The position numbers and the translations under genes were made by a program. Of a stretch of DNA of 64,000 nucleotides, positions 46,701-59,009 are shown piece after piece. Source of the DNA: Selaginella moellendorffii. Lineage: Eukaryota; Streptophyta; Lycopodiopsida; Selaginellales; Selaginellaceae. The stretch spans positions 1,991,046 through 2,055,045 of the forward strand of contig NW_003314262.1 in NCBI RefSeq assembly GCF_000143415.4, written 5' to 3'. A model generated the notes under the pieces. That model did not search any database. It was not told the origin of the DNA and saw only the letters and a program-made list of their open reading frames with translations. How positions within the stretch are numbered: the stretch's first letter is position 1; every line of letters starts with the position of its first letter.

Positions 46701-48146
46701 CATCTCGGACTCCACTTCGGACTCCATCTCGGACTCCACTTCGGACTCCATCTCGGACTCCATCTCGGACTCCGTCTTGGTCCATCTCGGACCCATCTCG
46801 AACACTTCCACGTGTCATGTGTTGGTCCTTTTGGGTCCCTTTTTGGAGCCTCGCTTATTGCTCGCTTTGTGCTTGTTCCTCAAGCACTTTGTTGGGAGTT
46901 CCACTCCCGCTCTCGACCTTCTAAGTCAGAGCTTTTAGTCCAAATGGGTCACGCTCGTTTGGCTTTCGCTTCAGCCACTACCACGTGGCACCCTTTCCAG
47001 CTCCACTTTGGGGCCTAGGGATTTTGTGTCTCACACAAAGCTAATGAAGAGCATATCTGCATCAATCCAAAAGCCAAGCACAATGAAGTTTTGCTTAACA
47101 AGTGATCATCAAACTGATCCTCCATAAATTCATCTATAGCAAGATGTAACTCACTTCATAACAAGTACAAGAAGAATCACTAATGATTAATATATCCTAA
47201 CTCAAATCTTATAAGGATTCAAACGTTTCAATATTGATCACTAACTCTTCGTCTCATAAAGTTAGCATAGTTTATGACTGAATCACTTTTCAAGTAAAAG
47301 CCAAAACTCAGCCTATACTAAACAATCTCATCTAGAACATAACTAACTCAAACTTGCTACTCAGTTCATTTGAAAATCAATATAGTTGCTATCTAGCAAT
47401 TGTACAAATGCCAATAACACAAAGCCATAGCCAAATCATCAACACGATCTTCATCGAGACTAATGAAACTCAACATCAATCTTTCGGAGAGATATCTCAT
47501 TTCACTCAAATCTCAACATCAACAATGTCAATGACATAACATTACTTCAATGCTATCGGTACCAGAACAAAGCTAGAAGAAAACAACAGTGAATCACCAC
47601 TCAAAACTCTCGTACAACCAAGCTAACCAAAGTCAAAGATACTATACTTAGTATCTAAGACTAGTTCTTCAACAATACTCAGCTACAGATAACACTTTAT
47701 CAAGGAGTGAATCACCACATCCAAGACTTAATGAAATTCAACACCACGGATTAAATGTAACCAAAAGATATCGACAAAAGAATCGACATGCCAACCTATG
47801 TAAGTCTAATGACACGATCCTCTGCAACACCATTCGGTAAAGCAAGTCCATCATTGCTAAATCATCATCTAGCAAAGCAAGTGTCAACAATCCTCAATGA
47901 TGTCTACAAACAATCACTAGTCGCAAAGTAACTAACAATCACTCTTCAACTTGCCTTCACAAGACCTAAACACTAAGCTCGCGCTATCAAGTTATATACT
48001 TGACCAACATGAACGTAATACTCCAAATATGAGATAAAAGTTTATGGACAAGCATAAACTAAATGACCACTTAAATCCAACTCAACTATTATAAACTCAC
48101 TAATGCATTTAGCCAATAGCTTCGAGCATGCCTTGAAGAGGCTAGC
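43734..48146 (-). mobile_element. Family A internal region on the minus strand, split by a family B solo LTR
   Basis: Positions 43747-45300 and 47041-48146 are the reverse complement of about 9470-12140 and are continuous once 45301-47035 is removed. There is no gag or pol. The right end stops abruptly at GGCTAGC against a plus-strand family A LTR start (48147), so the 5' LTR of this copy is missing. Confidence 0.7.
45301..47035 (-). repeat. Solo LTR of family B, TSD CAAAG
   Basis: 1735 bases from TGTAAGCGACTAATTTTTCC to GTGTCTCACA. It is flanked by CAAAG at 45296-45300 and 47036-47040. It is homologous to 23655-25432 on the opposite strand and includes the minisatellite at 46290-46800. With no internal region and a perfect target duplication, it is the product of LTR-LTR recombination. 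Confidence 0.9.
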
Positions 48147-48675
48147 TGTCGTGAATGTGACTTCGGGTATCGAAAGTTATCTGTCGACTAGTCCTTACGG
48201 ACACTCTTACTTTACTGCCACGATGGCAAGAGGTCGGTATTGCTGGACCCGTTATTAGTCTCCGCCTAAGCTAGTTGAGAAACTGGTCATCACATGTGCA
48301 CTTAGACCAGAAGGGCACTAAGGAAGGAAATCCTAAGTTGTCATTTAGTCCAGTAGACTTGACACGGTGATGAGAAACTCATGATGTTAGCTTGCACTTG
48401 CTAGTGTTAGGAACCCCCGCGATATTGAGCTTGGTCCCTCAATATCGCTAGATGATAGTTTACCGTGTCTGCCAAACACCCTTGCTATCATGCCCTTTGT
48501 GTTAGTCTCATTTCGGTCCTAAATGCTATTTATGGAAAGTGTCTAGATTTGCTCATTTGGCATGTCTATGGAATGTAGAGGTCGGCCTGAACACAATGGT
48601 GTTCGTCCCGTGTCCAAATTCGCAATCTAAGGACATTCCATATTTAGTAAGTTTCGAGCTTGTCCCAAAGACTAA
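48147..48675 (+). repeat. 5' part of a family A LTR
   Basis: TGTCGTGAATGTGACTTCGGG through TTTAGTAAGTTTCGAGCTTGTCCC matches 12158-12680. It is interrupted at 48676 by a family B-like LTR start. Confidence 0.7.
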
Positions 48676-49833
48676 TGTAAGCCACAAATTTTTCCTTTCC
48701 AATTTGCCAGCTTACCTCGACTATCTGACCAACTCTACCTTGGCTTGTGCTAAGTTCCCTCGCCAAGGTTCTCGCCTATGGTACCAGCTCCTACTTGGTC
48801 CTACTTGGTTTCAGCTACTCACTGCACGAGCAACGGAGTGTTAGCCATCCATCCACGGATTCCCAAATCTCTCTCAATCCCCCTCCCCGGGTTAGACTGG
48901 ACTTAAGGTTCAGCTACACTCCCCGCAGGCACAAGCAGCCAAGCACACCAAGCCTCCAGATTCCTAACACCCCTTGGTACCACAAGACTTGATCATGGGA
49001 CCCTCTAAATCCCAANNNNNNNNNNNNNNNNNNNNNNNNNNNNNNNNNNNNNNNNNNNNNNNNNNNNNNNNNNNNNNNNNNNNNNNNNNNNNNNNNNNNN
49101 NNNNNNNNNNNNNNNAGGGAAGGCCCAAGCCCCCGGAAGGGCGAGGACCAATGTGCCACAAGGTACTCAAGTGGGGCACCACTCCACCTGAGCCGGGAGC
49201 ACCGCAGTCGGTTTCCCTTTCGGGAGTGGGAGCTGCTCTTGAGCACTTCCTTGGATGGCCCCTCCGGCACCAGCCAAGTCCATGCTCACTCCCACCCAAG
49301 GCCCCTCGGTCCCAGTCTCAACCTCAAGTCGGTTTGGAAGCCCAACTGGAGAGTCCCTTCAAAACTGGTTCCTGGACCTCACTATCCCTACTATACTTTT
49401 GGAACCCCCTGCAGCCCCCCCCCCCCCCCCCCTGGGAGATGCATGCTTTGGGCTTTCACCCCTTGACCCGTATTAGTATTTGGACTTAGTCTCTGGCTCG
49501 ATCTCGGACCCGATTTCGGATCCGACTTCGGCTTCGGTCTCGGACTCGATCTTGGACTCGATCTTGGACCCGATCTCGGACTCGACCTCGGACTCGGTCT
49601 CGGACCCGATTTCGGATCTCGGACTCCGTCTCGAACTCGGTCTCGAACTCGGACTCGAACTCGGTCCCCGAGTTGGTCTCGGACTCGATTCCGGACTCTA
49701 TCTCGAACTCGGTCCTAGAGTCGGTCTTGGACTCGATCCTCAACTTGGTCCCATCCGATGAACTCTTTGTCATTTCGGTCAAGCTTTTGGGGATTCTTTA
49801 GCCTATGACATCTCGGGGAGTCGGTTCCTTACA
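48676..49833 (-). repeat. Diverged family B subfamily LTR with minisatellite, contains a 100-base N-gap
   Basis: Starts TGTAAGCCACAAATTTTTCC, resembling the solo LTR start, and ends CTTACA before ACTCCACCACCCATAGAAGAAG. That junction sequence is shared with the region left of 23655, on the opposite strand. The minisatellite (CTCGGACTCGAT units) is at 49490-49760. A poly-C run is at 49419-49432. Confidence 0.55.
49016..49115. other. Assembly gap, 100 N
   Basis: A round 100-base N-run, the conventional size for a gap of unknown length. Confidence 0.9.
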
Positions 49834-50167
49834 ACTCCACCACCCATAGAAGAAGTTCGATGCCCACATCGAACGTCTCGTTTTATCCTACGACTTGTTG
49901 ACCATGTCTCCGGGGGCATCCCCCCACTTAGCGGTGTGCCTAAGTTAGCCTCCCCAGCCAAGAGCCCATGACAACGGAATATAGGTGTCCCTATACTCCT
50001 CACCTCACCACGCCCTAGTATGGGGTCGGGACTTGAACCCAACCTTGCTTTACTAGGGGGTTGGGACTCGAACCCAACCTCCGTAGAATACGTCTACGGA
50101 TTTGACATCCCCGCGGGGAGTCGGGCGTAGTGCCCTACGCCTGGTCAACCTATCCAACCCATGCTAA
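49834..50167 (-). mobile_element. Family B internal fragment
   Basis: It contains GGGACTCGAACCCAACC-type T-arm-like segments and CACCACGCCCTAGT, homologous to about 22080-22200 in reverse. It is joined abruptly to gypsy reverse transcriptase sequence at about 50168. Confidence 0.5.
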
Positions 50168-51146
50168 TTAGCTTACACGCAAATGTCCAAAAGCACATTT
50201 ACTTTCCTTAGCATACAATTGGTGTTCACGCAATTTCTGAAACACCAGCTCCAAGTGTTTCAAATGATCCTCCAATGTTTCATTGAAGACTAGAACATCA
50301 TCAATATATAGGACAACAAATGCATCTAAATAATTTCCGAATATTTTATTCATCATAGTGTTGAACATTGCCGGAGCATTGCATAACCCAAATAGCATGA
50401 CTAGGAACAATTAAGATCCATACCAAGTCTTAAAGGTTGTCTTCTCCACATCCTGATCTGCCACCCGTATCTGATGATACCGGAACCACAAATCAAGTCG
50501 CGTAAAACACTTAGCCTTTAAGAGTTGGTCAAACAAGTCATCAATGCGAAGCAAAGGATAACTGTTTTTGACCATGATTTTGTTGAATGCCCAATAGTCG
50601 ATACACATCCTCATGGTTCCATCCTTTTTCATAACAAAAAGGACTAACTCTCCATAAGGTGATTTACTTGGTTAGATATAACATTTGTCAAAAAGCTTCA
50701 TGAGTTGCTTCTTGAGTTCAGCCATCTCCTTGATGTTTAAATGATACAGAGCTTTTGTAGGTGGTTTAGAACCCAGAATAACCTTAATCTAATGATCAAC
50801 CTCACGGCTAAGAGGTAGCCCTAGTGGCAAATCCTTTGGGAAGATATCCTGATTTTGTGCCAACAACTCCAATATCTATATAACCTTTGTCAAGAAGCTT
50901 CGTGAGTTGTTTCTTGAGTTCTGCCATCTCCTTGATGTTTAATTGATATAGAGCCTTCGTAGGTGGTTTAAAACCCAGAATAACCTCAATCTGATGATCA
51001 ACCTCACGGCTAGGAGGTAGCCTTGGCAGTAAATCCTTCGGGAAAATATCCTGATTCCTCGCCAACAACTCCAATATCTTCTTTGGTACAGGATCAACCC
51101 CCTCGCCGATTCGAATTGAGTCACCAACACCCTCAACTTCCATCAT
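50168..51146 (-). pseudogene. Ty3/gypsy reverse transcriptase, broken
   Basis: The minus-strand pieces in order are an RT N-terminal region with LPPSREVDHQIEV and LLDKGYI (51146-50808), CIDYWAFN...TRLDLWFRYHQIRV (50632-50411) and FGLCNAPAMFN...YIDDVLVF (50410-50168). The YIDD catalytic box is intact, but a stop, frame breaks and a tandem duplication of about 190 bases (50690-50880 against 50885-51075) destroy the gene. RNase H and integrase are missing beyond 50168. It belongs to the element whose 5' LTR is 53081-54001. Confidence 0.85.
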
Positions 51147-51224
51147 TTAAACCCAAAAGGTTTGACATCCCCTCTTAGTTGCTTTTTGAGCAGCCCTCGC
51201 CGTCAGGAACTTTGCATCCCAATC

Positions 51225-51563
51225 CTATGAGGAACACTTTTGCAACTGGAAGGACACATTGGGTCGTCCTTCTAACTTCAATATGATACAACTTTGTCCA
51301 GCACCATAAATCCCTTTAATATATTTGTTGAAGAAATCTATACCAAACACCATCTGAAAATCTAGTATCTTCAACACTACCAAGTCCACTTTTTCTTTCC
51401 ACTTAGATATCTTTATTGGAATATCACTCACAAACTTTCTAGCTACTTGTCCACCTTCCGTAAACCAGAAGTGCATAGGTGACATTTGCTCAGCATTCAA
51501 TCCTAACAACTTAACTAAGTCTTCGGATATCACGCTATGCGTAGCTCCCGTGTCAATCATCAC
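51225..51563 (-). pseudogene. Ty3/gypsy aspartic protease domain
   Basis: An open segment with the active-site triad in MIDTGATHSVIS and the later FGIDFFNKY strand, typical of retropepsins between gag and RT. It lies upstream of the RT in the same direction but is separated by stops. Confidence 0.85.
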
Positions 51564-51569
51564 TCGGAT

Positions 51570-52740
51570 TTAGTGTCCACAAACAAAACCTACCAAATAC
51601 ATCAACGGATCAGTGTTTGCATTGACTATGAGAAAAGCTTGAGGAAAGCAACGAAAGTAACTCACCTCCTCTTCCTCATAGTCTACATTGACCAACTCGT
51701 CAACCCCTTCAACTTCACCACCACCATCTTCCCTCATAACATTAACACAAGACCTTGTCTTATGCTTGTTGGGATATTCCGAGGACCTATGTTCTGACTC
51801 TCCACAATGGAAGCAATGACCCACACTACCCGTTCCGCTAGGAGTAGGTTTTGCAAGTTGTTGTAACTTGTACCCACCAGAAGGAGGAACAAAGGGCCTA
51901 GGACTAGAAGAAGCTGCTGGTGGTCTCCAACCACCACCACCACCTTTGTTAACCGTTGCTTGTGAACCCTCAGAGTTAAACCTGCCTTCCACCCTCCATT
52001 TCCGATCACCTTGTTTATTCCCAGAATTCTTATTCTTGTCCGAGGTACCAACATACGGCTGCTGATATTGTTCCATGAGTGAATGGCTAAAGGCAACTTG
52101 CTGTGTTGCCTCCTTACACTCCAGGTACGTCTTCAGCTTAAACTTCAAAATCTCATTACGAGAAAGTGAACTTAAACCCTCCAGGAAATAACTCCGAGCA
52201 TCTTCATCACTCATATTTGCAATTATAATATACTTATGAGCAAACGCATTAATGTAATGCATGAGGTCCCCTCACTGCTTTAACCGCCACAGCTCCGCGT
52301 GAAGTCTCAGACCACGATCATCCGGCAAGTATTCCTTACGGATACAAGACCGCATCTTGGTCCAACTTCTAGTCTACCCTTTTTCAGCACACACGTGGCG
52401 CCACCAAGTTTTGGTATGATTGGTGAGAAAGGATTGCACACACACAACTTTTGTACAATCATCTACATCTGCCGCTATGAAATAGTTTTCCATATCGTAG
52501 ACCCAGTCCTTCAAAATTTGATAGTCCCGCATGCCTCTAAAGTTGGGTGGTTTCGGAGGCTTGAACTTTGAAACTCGTGCAACTAGGGGTGGTTGCAGAA
52601 CTTCATCGTCCTCAGAACTTGAAGAGGAATCCAATTTCTTAGGTTTATTTGTTTTAGCTGCCTCAGCTTCTTTCTTCCTCTTCTTGTTCTTCTTCTTCAA
52701 TTTGCGAATCTCCTTTCGCAAATTCTCGATCTCAACTTCT
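51570..52740 (-). pseudogene. Ty3/gypsy gag with damaged zinc knuckle
   Basis: The N-terminal piece (52721-52374) has a basic coiled segment (KLKKKNKKRKKEAEAAK), a Ser/Glu stretch and the capsid motif around WVYDMENYF...TKTWWRHV. The second piece (52262-51570) continues the capsid and has a Gly/Pro-rich linker and a CCHC-type knuckle, CFHCGESEHRSSEY, whose last cysteine is replaced by tyrosine. The two pieces are separated by stops. Confidence 0.8.
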
Positions 52741-53066
52741 TGAGCCGTATGCTACAGCGCCATAGCATCTGGCTCTTCCTCTTCCGACTCAGCCTCTACC
52801 TCTTCCCCAGCATCTCTAATAGGAGTGCCCTCCTCTCAATTCGCCCATCTAGAGGTTTCAGCATCATCAGCACAGTTCCTTTTCACCATCCCACTAGCTG
52901 CATACATGTCTCTATTAGTAACTGAACATGCTTACAATGTTCTTACCAAATAGTGTAATCCAACTAATCCTACACAGGTTGCTTCAGATCTACTAGAAAA
53001 GTCTTTGAGTATGCAACTTGAGTCAGAAAATCTGACAAAAGTTGGATAGGAATCCTTGAGACAATT

Positions 53067-53078
53067 TCTCTGATACCA
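53067..53078 (-). other. Primer-binding site for initiator tRNA-Met
   Basis: On the minus strand TGGTATCAGAGA lies two bases after the LTR end CACTACA. This fixes the polarity of family A LTRs. Confidence 0.85.
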
Positions 53079-53080
53079 AA

Positions 53081-54001
53081 TGTAGTGCACTTGAATTTGG
53101 AGCTGAACTCCAAGCCTGTTGTGTTACGAAATGAGGGTCTGGTACAATCCCACGAGCACCAGCTCCCCGTATCCAACACCTGCATACAAAATGGTGTCAA
53201 ATGGAGTCTGGCACAATTTTGGCATACCGATGGCCTAATGCGAGGAGGAGGGTACCCCACTGACTAGAGTAGTGTGGATCTTGGGCTTAGACCTAAGCCA
53301 GACGCAGAATAAGGAGCAACACAGCCCAACAAGAGCCAAACTAATGTCTCAAGTGGTCGGACATACAATCCAACCACTATCCCTACTAACAATTTGGAAC
53401 CCCTCACAGCCCCCCCCCCCCCCCCCCCCCCCTTGAGGGACACACGCTTTGGGCTTTCACCCCAAGCCTCCTTAGTACTAGGAGTTAGTCTCTAGGACAA
53501 GTCCAAAACTTACTAAATATGGAATGTCCCTAAATTGCAAATTTGGACATAGGACGAACACCAAGCCAATCTCTACATTCCATAGATATGCCAAATGAGA
53601 AAATCTAGACACTTTCTATAAATAGCATTTAGGACTGAAATGAGACTAACACAAAGAGCATGATAGCAAGGGTGTTTGGCAGACACGGTAAACTATCATC
53701 TAGCGAATATTGAGGGATTAGTCTCAATATTACGGGGTTTCTTGATACTAGTAAGTGCAAGACAATGATAGGAGTTTCTCAAACCAGGCCGAGTATGCTT
53801 AACAAGAAACACATAAGGTTCTTACCTTATGTTTATCCGATTTAAGTACACAGTCATTGACCAGTTTCTCAACTAACTCAAGTAGTAACAATAAAGGGAA
53901 CTAACTGTACTGACCTTCTGCCATCATGGTAGTAAGGAAAGAGTGTCCGTAAGGATTGGCCGACAAGTATCTTTCGATACCCAAAGTCCACATTCGCGAC
54001 A
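53081..54001 (-). repeat. 5' LTR of the decayed gypsy element (family A)
   Basis: 921 bases from TGTAGTGCAC (53081) to CGCGACA (54001). On the minus strand this is TGTCGCGAATG...GTGCACTACA. A poly-C run is at 53410-53431. Homologous to 12158-13280. Confidence 0.85.
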
Positions 54002-55930
54002 CTTAGAAATCATATTTGATTTGTACATTTCTTTGAAGAGAAGCTTTAACTCCTACAAAAATACTTAAACAATGCACCTCTCCCTATAACTACACCTTTT
54101 ACTGAAACATATCAAACTGGTAGAATCATGTTTGCCTTGTTACTTGCATTTGAGCTTGAATTTAGTATTCTTATAGTTAAAGCCCTATTTTTATGTTGTT
54201 TACTTTGTGCATAGTTCAAACTTTCCTAATGCAAGAACAATATTAGATTTCAACAATCCCCTTAAAAACATTTTGGATGTGTTAAATAGTTGAAGCCACA
54301 ATCTAGACATACCATATAGTGTAAATCATTCTCATCCATATATATGGTTTCATGTGGTTTTGACAGCATGTAATGTTTTGAAGACAGCTTGGGCATTATA
54401 GTGGCAATTTAAAGCTTTGGCTTGGATAAAAAATTCTTGATATTGTTCCCATATAGTTAACTTTAAAATTTCTTTAAACGATTTAAGAGATTCATGAATC
54501 ATCTTGCCTTGTCATGAAACTTTACCTCTTTAATGCCTCAAATCTTCCCAGCATATGCTTTCAACTCTTACTCAGATTTTAAGCATGTAATCAACTTGCA
54601 CGTTGTCGCCAATGCCACTATAGGAAAAACATATATAAAACATATGGTTAAACTTTTTTATGAATCTATTAATGATGTTCTTTATCCTTACCCCCAATAG
54701 CAATGATCATCAATATCTTATAAATATGTTTCTGGTGTCTTTACACTATTATAGAAGCAAACATAAAAAGGATAGACTGTAAGTAAGCCGAGTCCTTGTA
54801 AGAGCTTGTTTAAAGGTTTAGATGTAAGTGATATTTCTAAATTTTTCACTTGACTGGTCCAATATAACACTAAAACCCCTACCATGGATTCGAAAGCTTG
54901 AAAAATCCCTGTTTGTGTTGCCTCAAAAACATGTTCTTGATCAAAGAGTGAACATACCTTTAGTAGTGATCATAAAACTCTATCTTCCCACATCCATTAG
55001 GATTGAATCATCAATATCTTCTATAGACACAATCTCCTCATAGATTTCTTCTTTAGCTAACTCATTTTAACCAATTCTAACTCTTGCTACTACAAGATCA
55101 ATGTTGTTGCAACTACCCAGCTAATTTATACACAAAAAACATTATCAAGCTCCTCTCTCTCAATGACAATCATGGTTTTGAGATGTGTATAATATCCAGA
55201 CTTGCTGAAGAAATGTGTATGCAAAGGGCTAAGTTAAACTTTTAGAGTTGCGACTCAAACAAGAGGAAATAGAGGCCCATTAAGAAGGATTTTGGGAAGT
55301 TTCAATGGCTTTCAGATCCACACACTCTAGCTAGTTTAATAGGGGCAATTTCCTTGGGCCTTTGGTAGGAATTCATAGCATTCTAGAATGTGCTAAAGGA
55401 TTAGCATCTATCTGTCTTCAGCTTCACTAATATTTGTCTCATTTAAGGGGATTATTAAAGACTTAAGGGATACAAAGTAGACTAGCACTTGGGTTTTCAT
55501 AGGCAAAATATATACCATTAGAGGCCCTTTCTTACCATCCCACTTGGAAATATTTATAGACATAAGAAAAAGCTATCCTTTGTTCATTTTAGTGGACCAA
55601 ATTCCAACAATTCATTTCTACTCAACTTATTCAAGGGAGAATTCCAGTCTACCAAATTTTATGTTTACCACTCAAACAACAAGCATGGTATTTTACTTTT
55701 TGGTTTTGGGGGATTCCACAAATACCTTCTTCAATGTTTTTGTGGCATCCCTCTTGGTCACTGGTGGTGTTCCATTAGTGGTTCCTCCTAGATATTTGGG
55801 TTGTTTGCTAGGGTGGAGCCTAAAGTCGAATCATTAGTTATATAGAAGGTATATAAGGGAAAATGTCAGGATAGTGCTACAAGAATGGATATATCATTTT
55901 GATTAGTATTTCACAATCATGGAGGTCCCA
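54002..55930. other. No gene recognised
   Basis: Intermediate-AT DNA with short frames only. It may be old retroelement sequence, but I find no motif. Confidence 0.4.
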
Positions 55931-57275
55931 AAGTGTAAATGAGTCCCTTTTGCATCTATCTACTTGAAGGGCTTGGATTCAGACTGACACTATCCTATAT
56001 ATATATAAAGCAATATAAAGTGACCCAATCATGGGAAGATTTCAAAAAATTTCTTGCAGAAGAGTTTGTTTTGACAATGGTGGTGAATCTCCTTTTAATA
56101 AGCTTTGCACACTTTGCTATGTGCAAGCAAGCTAAAAAAAAATAGCTAAGTTTGACATGTAGATAGAAGATAAAAGATGGATAATAAAAATTGAGATGAT
56201 TGAGGGAAAACAGCTTTATTCACTATAAGAATTTAATGAAGCATGGTTGAAATTGAAGTTTGATGTTCACAAAGTGCCAAAGGACACTCTCATACAGTAT
56301 TATATTTTTTTTTTGCCTACTAGCATAGGGTTGGACATTGCTATCATGCTATACAGGTTGCCTTAAACATAGATATCAAATATTAATATGTGGAGACTCA
56401 ATTATCTTTATGGAATGATCTGTCATGTCAGAGTCATGTCAATGGAACAATAGACCACCAATAGCAGCTGCTCAAAGGACTCCTTTATGCCTGTTTCTTT
56501 TGTGCTTCCTACATTGATAGAATGAATAAGGAAAGTAAGGAAAGGGCTTTGATTATGGATGTTTCTAGTTCCAAGAACATTTGGGAAGTGTGTCTGTCAA
56601 GGTATTAAGATTACCAATCAAAGGAAAAGTGGCTCTAATTCACTTGCAAGAAGACGAGGAAGGTATATTATTTCTATATTCTATTGAGTAGTTGGATATT
56701 CAATGGAGCATCTTCGTTTTGGAGGCTAAAACACCACTTAGTGAAGAGGTGGAGGAGGATCATAATAGGTACGGGGACAAAACTGCATTTGTGGGGAAAT
56801 TTCATGCATTGTACCTATGTGTTAAAGTCAAGGTAGGATTCAAAGAGGCATCCAGAGCATCATACATGTTCATCAATTATTGTTCACTTCATAAATTCAA
56901 CTTTAACCTAGTGAACTCCTTTGGCCATTAGCCACCTCCACAAGTATTGACTTAGAGGGTGGAGCTGTAATAGGGTAGAATATAGTCAGTCAGTAGGTTT
57001 TTATATTCTTAAGGGTATGTTTTATATTTTAATAGGTATACTTAGGGGTAAATAAAACCCTTTTAAACATAGAAGTTTATTGTCATTTACATAGAGTGAA
57101 CTCCCTAGGGTTGATAGGGGAATTGCAAAATAGAAGTTTAATGTGCTTTGCAAGTGGGAGGATACCAAATAAAGGGAATTTTCATGTCCTTGACATAGGA
57201 GCTATAGACATCATTCTTGATGTTAACTTCTTTGAAATATTGGAAAACATCATGGTTAACTTTGACAACTAATGG
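55930..57275 (+). pseudogene. Very decayed Ty3/gypsy gag-protease remnant
   Basis: A gag-like QSWEDFKKFLAEEFV lies near 56025-56070. A protease end, VLDIGAIDIILDVNFFEIL followed by a MVNF strand, lies at about 57187-57270. It matches the usual VLDLGSVDLILGVDFL consensus of Ty3/gypsy protease. Frames between are full of stops. It is unrelated in sequence to the element at 50168-54001. Confidence 0.5.
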
Positions 57276-57540
57276 AATTCTTTTTCCTGGCTAGGTTATT
57301 AGCACATGAATGAGCATTAGGTTTTCTCTCAATAGTATGCTCTATATGTGATGGCTGGATTAGTTGAAGATGACATGATGGGATGGTTGAGGCTTATATA
57401 AATATTACTACCAAGGATGAAATGAGACTATGGAAAAAATAGCAAAGTTAACAAGTGGGTTGACTTAGCAAGTCAATGTTCACACATAGTATCTAATTTA
57501 TAATTTATCACCACTTAATGGGATTTCATAAAGGGCATAA

Positions 57541-57644
57541 TGTGTAATTTGAACTATTAATCTAGCATTTGAAAATTCCAATTAGCACATTTTTGAGTGC
57601 TAATTGGGACTTTCAAATGCCAAATTGGCTGTTCAAATTACACA
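57541..57644. repeat. 104-base foldback (MITE-like) hairpin
   Basis: TGTGTAATTTGAAC...AGCATTTGAAA...CCAATTAGCAC is followed after a short loop by its near reverse complement, ending GTTCAAATTACACA. No transposase is nearby. It could be a MITE or a small-RNA precursor. Confidence 0.7.
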
Positions 57645-57649
57645 CTAGA

Positions 57650-59005
57650 AGGGGAGATCCAATCCAACTTATAAAGAATAAACTTTAAATGGAAAGGAGA
57701 CTTGAGAAGAATGCAATGGGCAATCATGGACCCAAGGAGAAGAAAGTAGGAGAGGACTTGAAGACAATAGTAAAAATGAAAGTAGGAAGAAGTAGTGAAG
57801 AAAATAGTTGTGTCATCAACTTGGATAAATAGAAAGTTTTTGCTATAGTGAATGACTGTAATGAATGACTGTAAACCAAATGCTTTCCACAATACCTTCT
57901 ACCACTAAAGCTTTCATTTGGCTAGATCAAGAAGAGTGTTAACATATTGATGAGATGGTAGAAGACAGTTTTGCCTATTATTGTGGGTTTGATGCTAATC
58001 ATTCCATAGAATATTTAGACTAAGTTTTGTTAACATCATATCCACAATTTTCAAAGTTTTTGGCAAAAGCATTAGAGGTGGTCTTATAATACATAGTATA
58101 GCTCATCATCAAGTTATTAATAAGGTGATCTAGTGTTAGTGAAGTTTCTTCACCTTCTATTGCCTTGGTGGATTGGACTATATTGAGTAGAAAATTAACT
58201 GATTGAGATGCGTACCAATTGGTGGATGGACTATACCATTTTTACATATGGTGTATTTCTCTAAGATTTACCCATTCCAATAAATTATACTTGAGGGGGT
58301 ACTAGTTTGAGGTCACTATATAGTATATGTATATATCATAGAGATACAGGATAAAATTAGCTTGGCTAATTTGGGTTAACTCATCAATGCAATCTGAACC
58401 ACCACTTGTTTGTATAAGTATGAGACTCTAGTAATCTAAAGATAGGTTACTCAACTAGATTATCATATCCAGTTAGTGCATGATTTCCTAATTAGATTTT
58501 ATAATTTTAAATGGTTATGGAAAGATAAATCGGAAATATAAAATAGTAATTAAAATATATTATAATTATTTTAAAATATAATATGTAAGTAAATAAAAAT
58601 ATTTAAATTAATTTCTAATATTTAAACATAGTTTATATTTCAGATTTTATACAAAAATATAAAATAGTAAAATATAATATGTCTTTATAAATAATATAAA
58701 CTAAATTTATCTGTATTTACTTAACTATTTTTTTCTTAATACAAAACTCTTATATATAAATTCTTATTGAAAAACAACTGTTATAGATAATATAATATAT
58801 AAATAAAATAAGATAATTTATTAATAAATTTAAAATAGAATATTTTAATTATTTTTTAAATTAAAATTGGGGAAAATTAATTAAATTTTAAAAATTATAG
58901 TATTTTTATCACATTTTATTTAAAAATATTAGAATATAAAATTTTAATTTTTAAATTAATATATTTTAATATAGTTTTTATTACTAAAATATTTTAGAAA
59001 ATAAA
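57650..59005. other. No gene recognised; 58490-59000 extremely AT-rich
   Basis: The first part has no motif. The second part is near-pure A/T low-complexity sequence, downstream of the minus-strand lectin gene. Confidence 0.5.
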
Positions 59006-59009
59006 CTAA

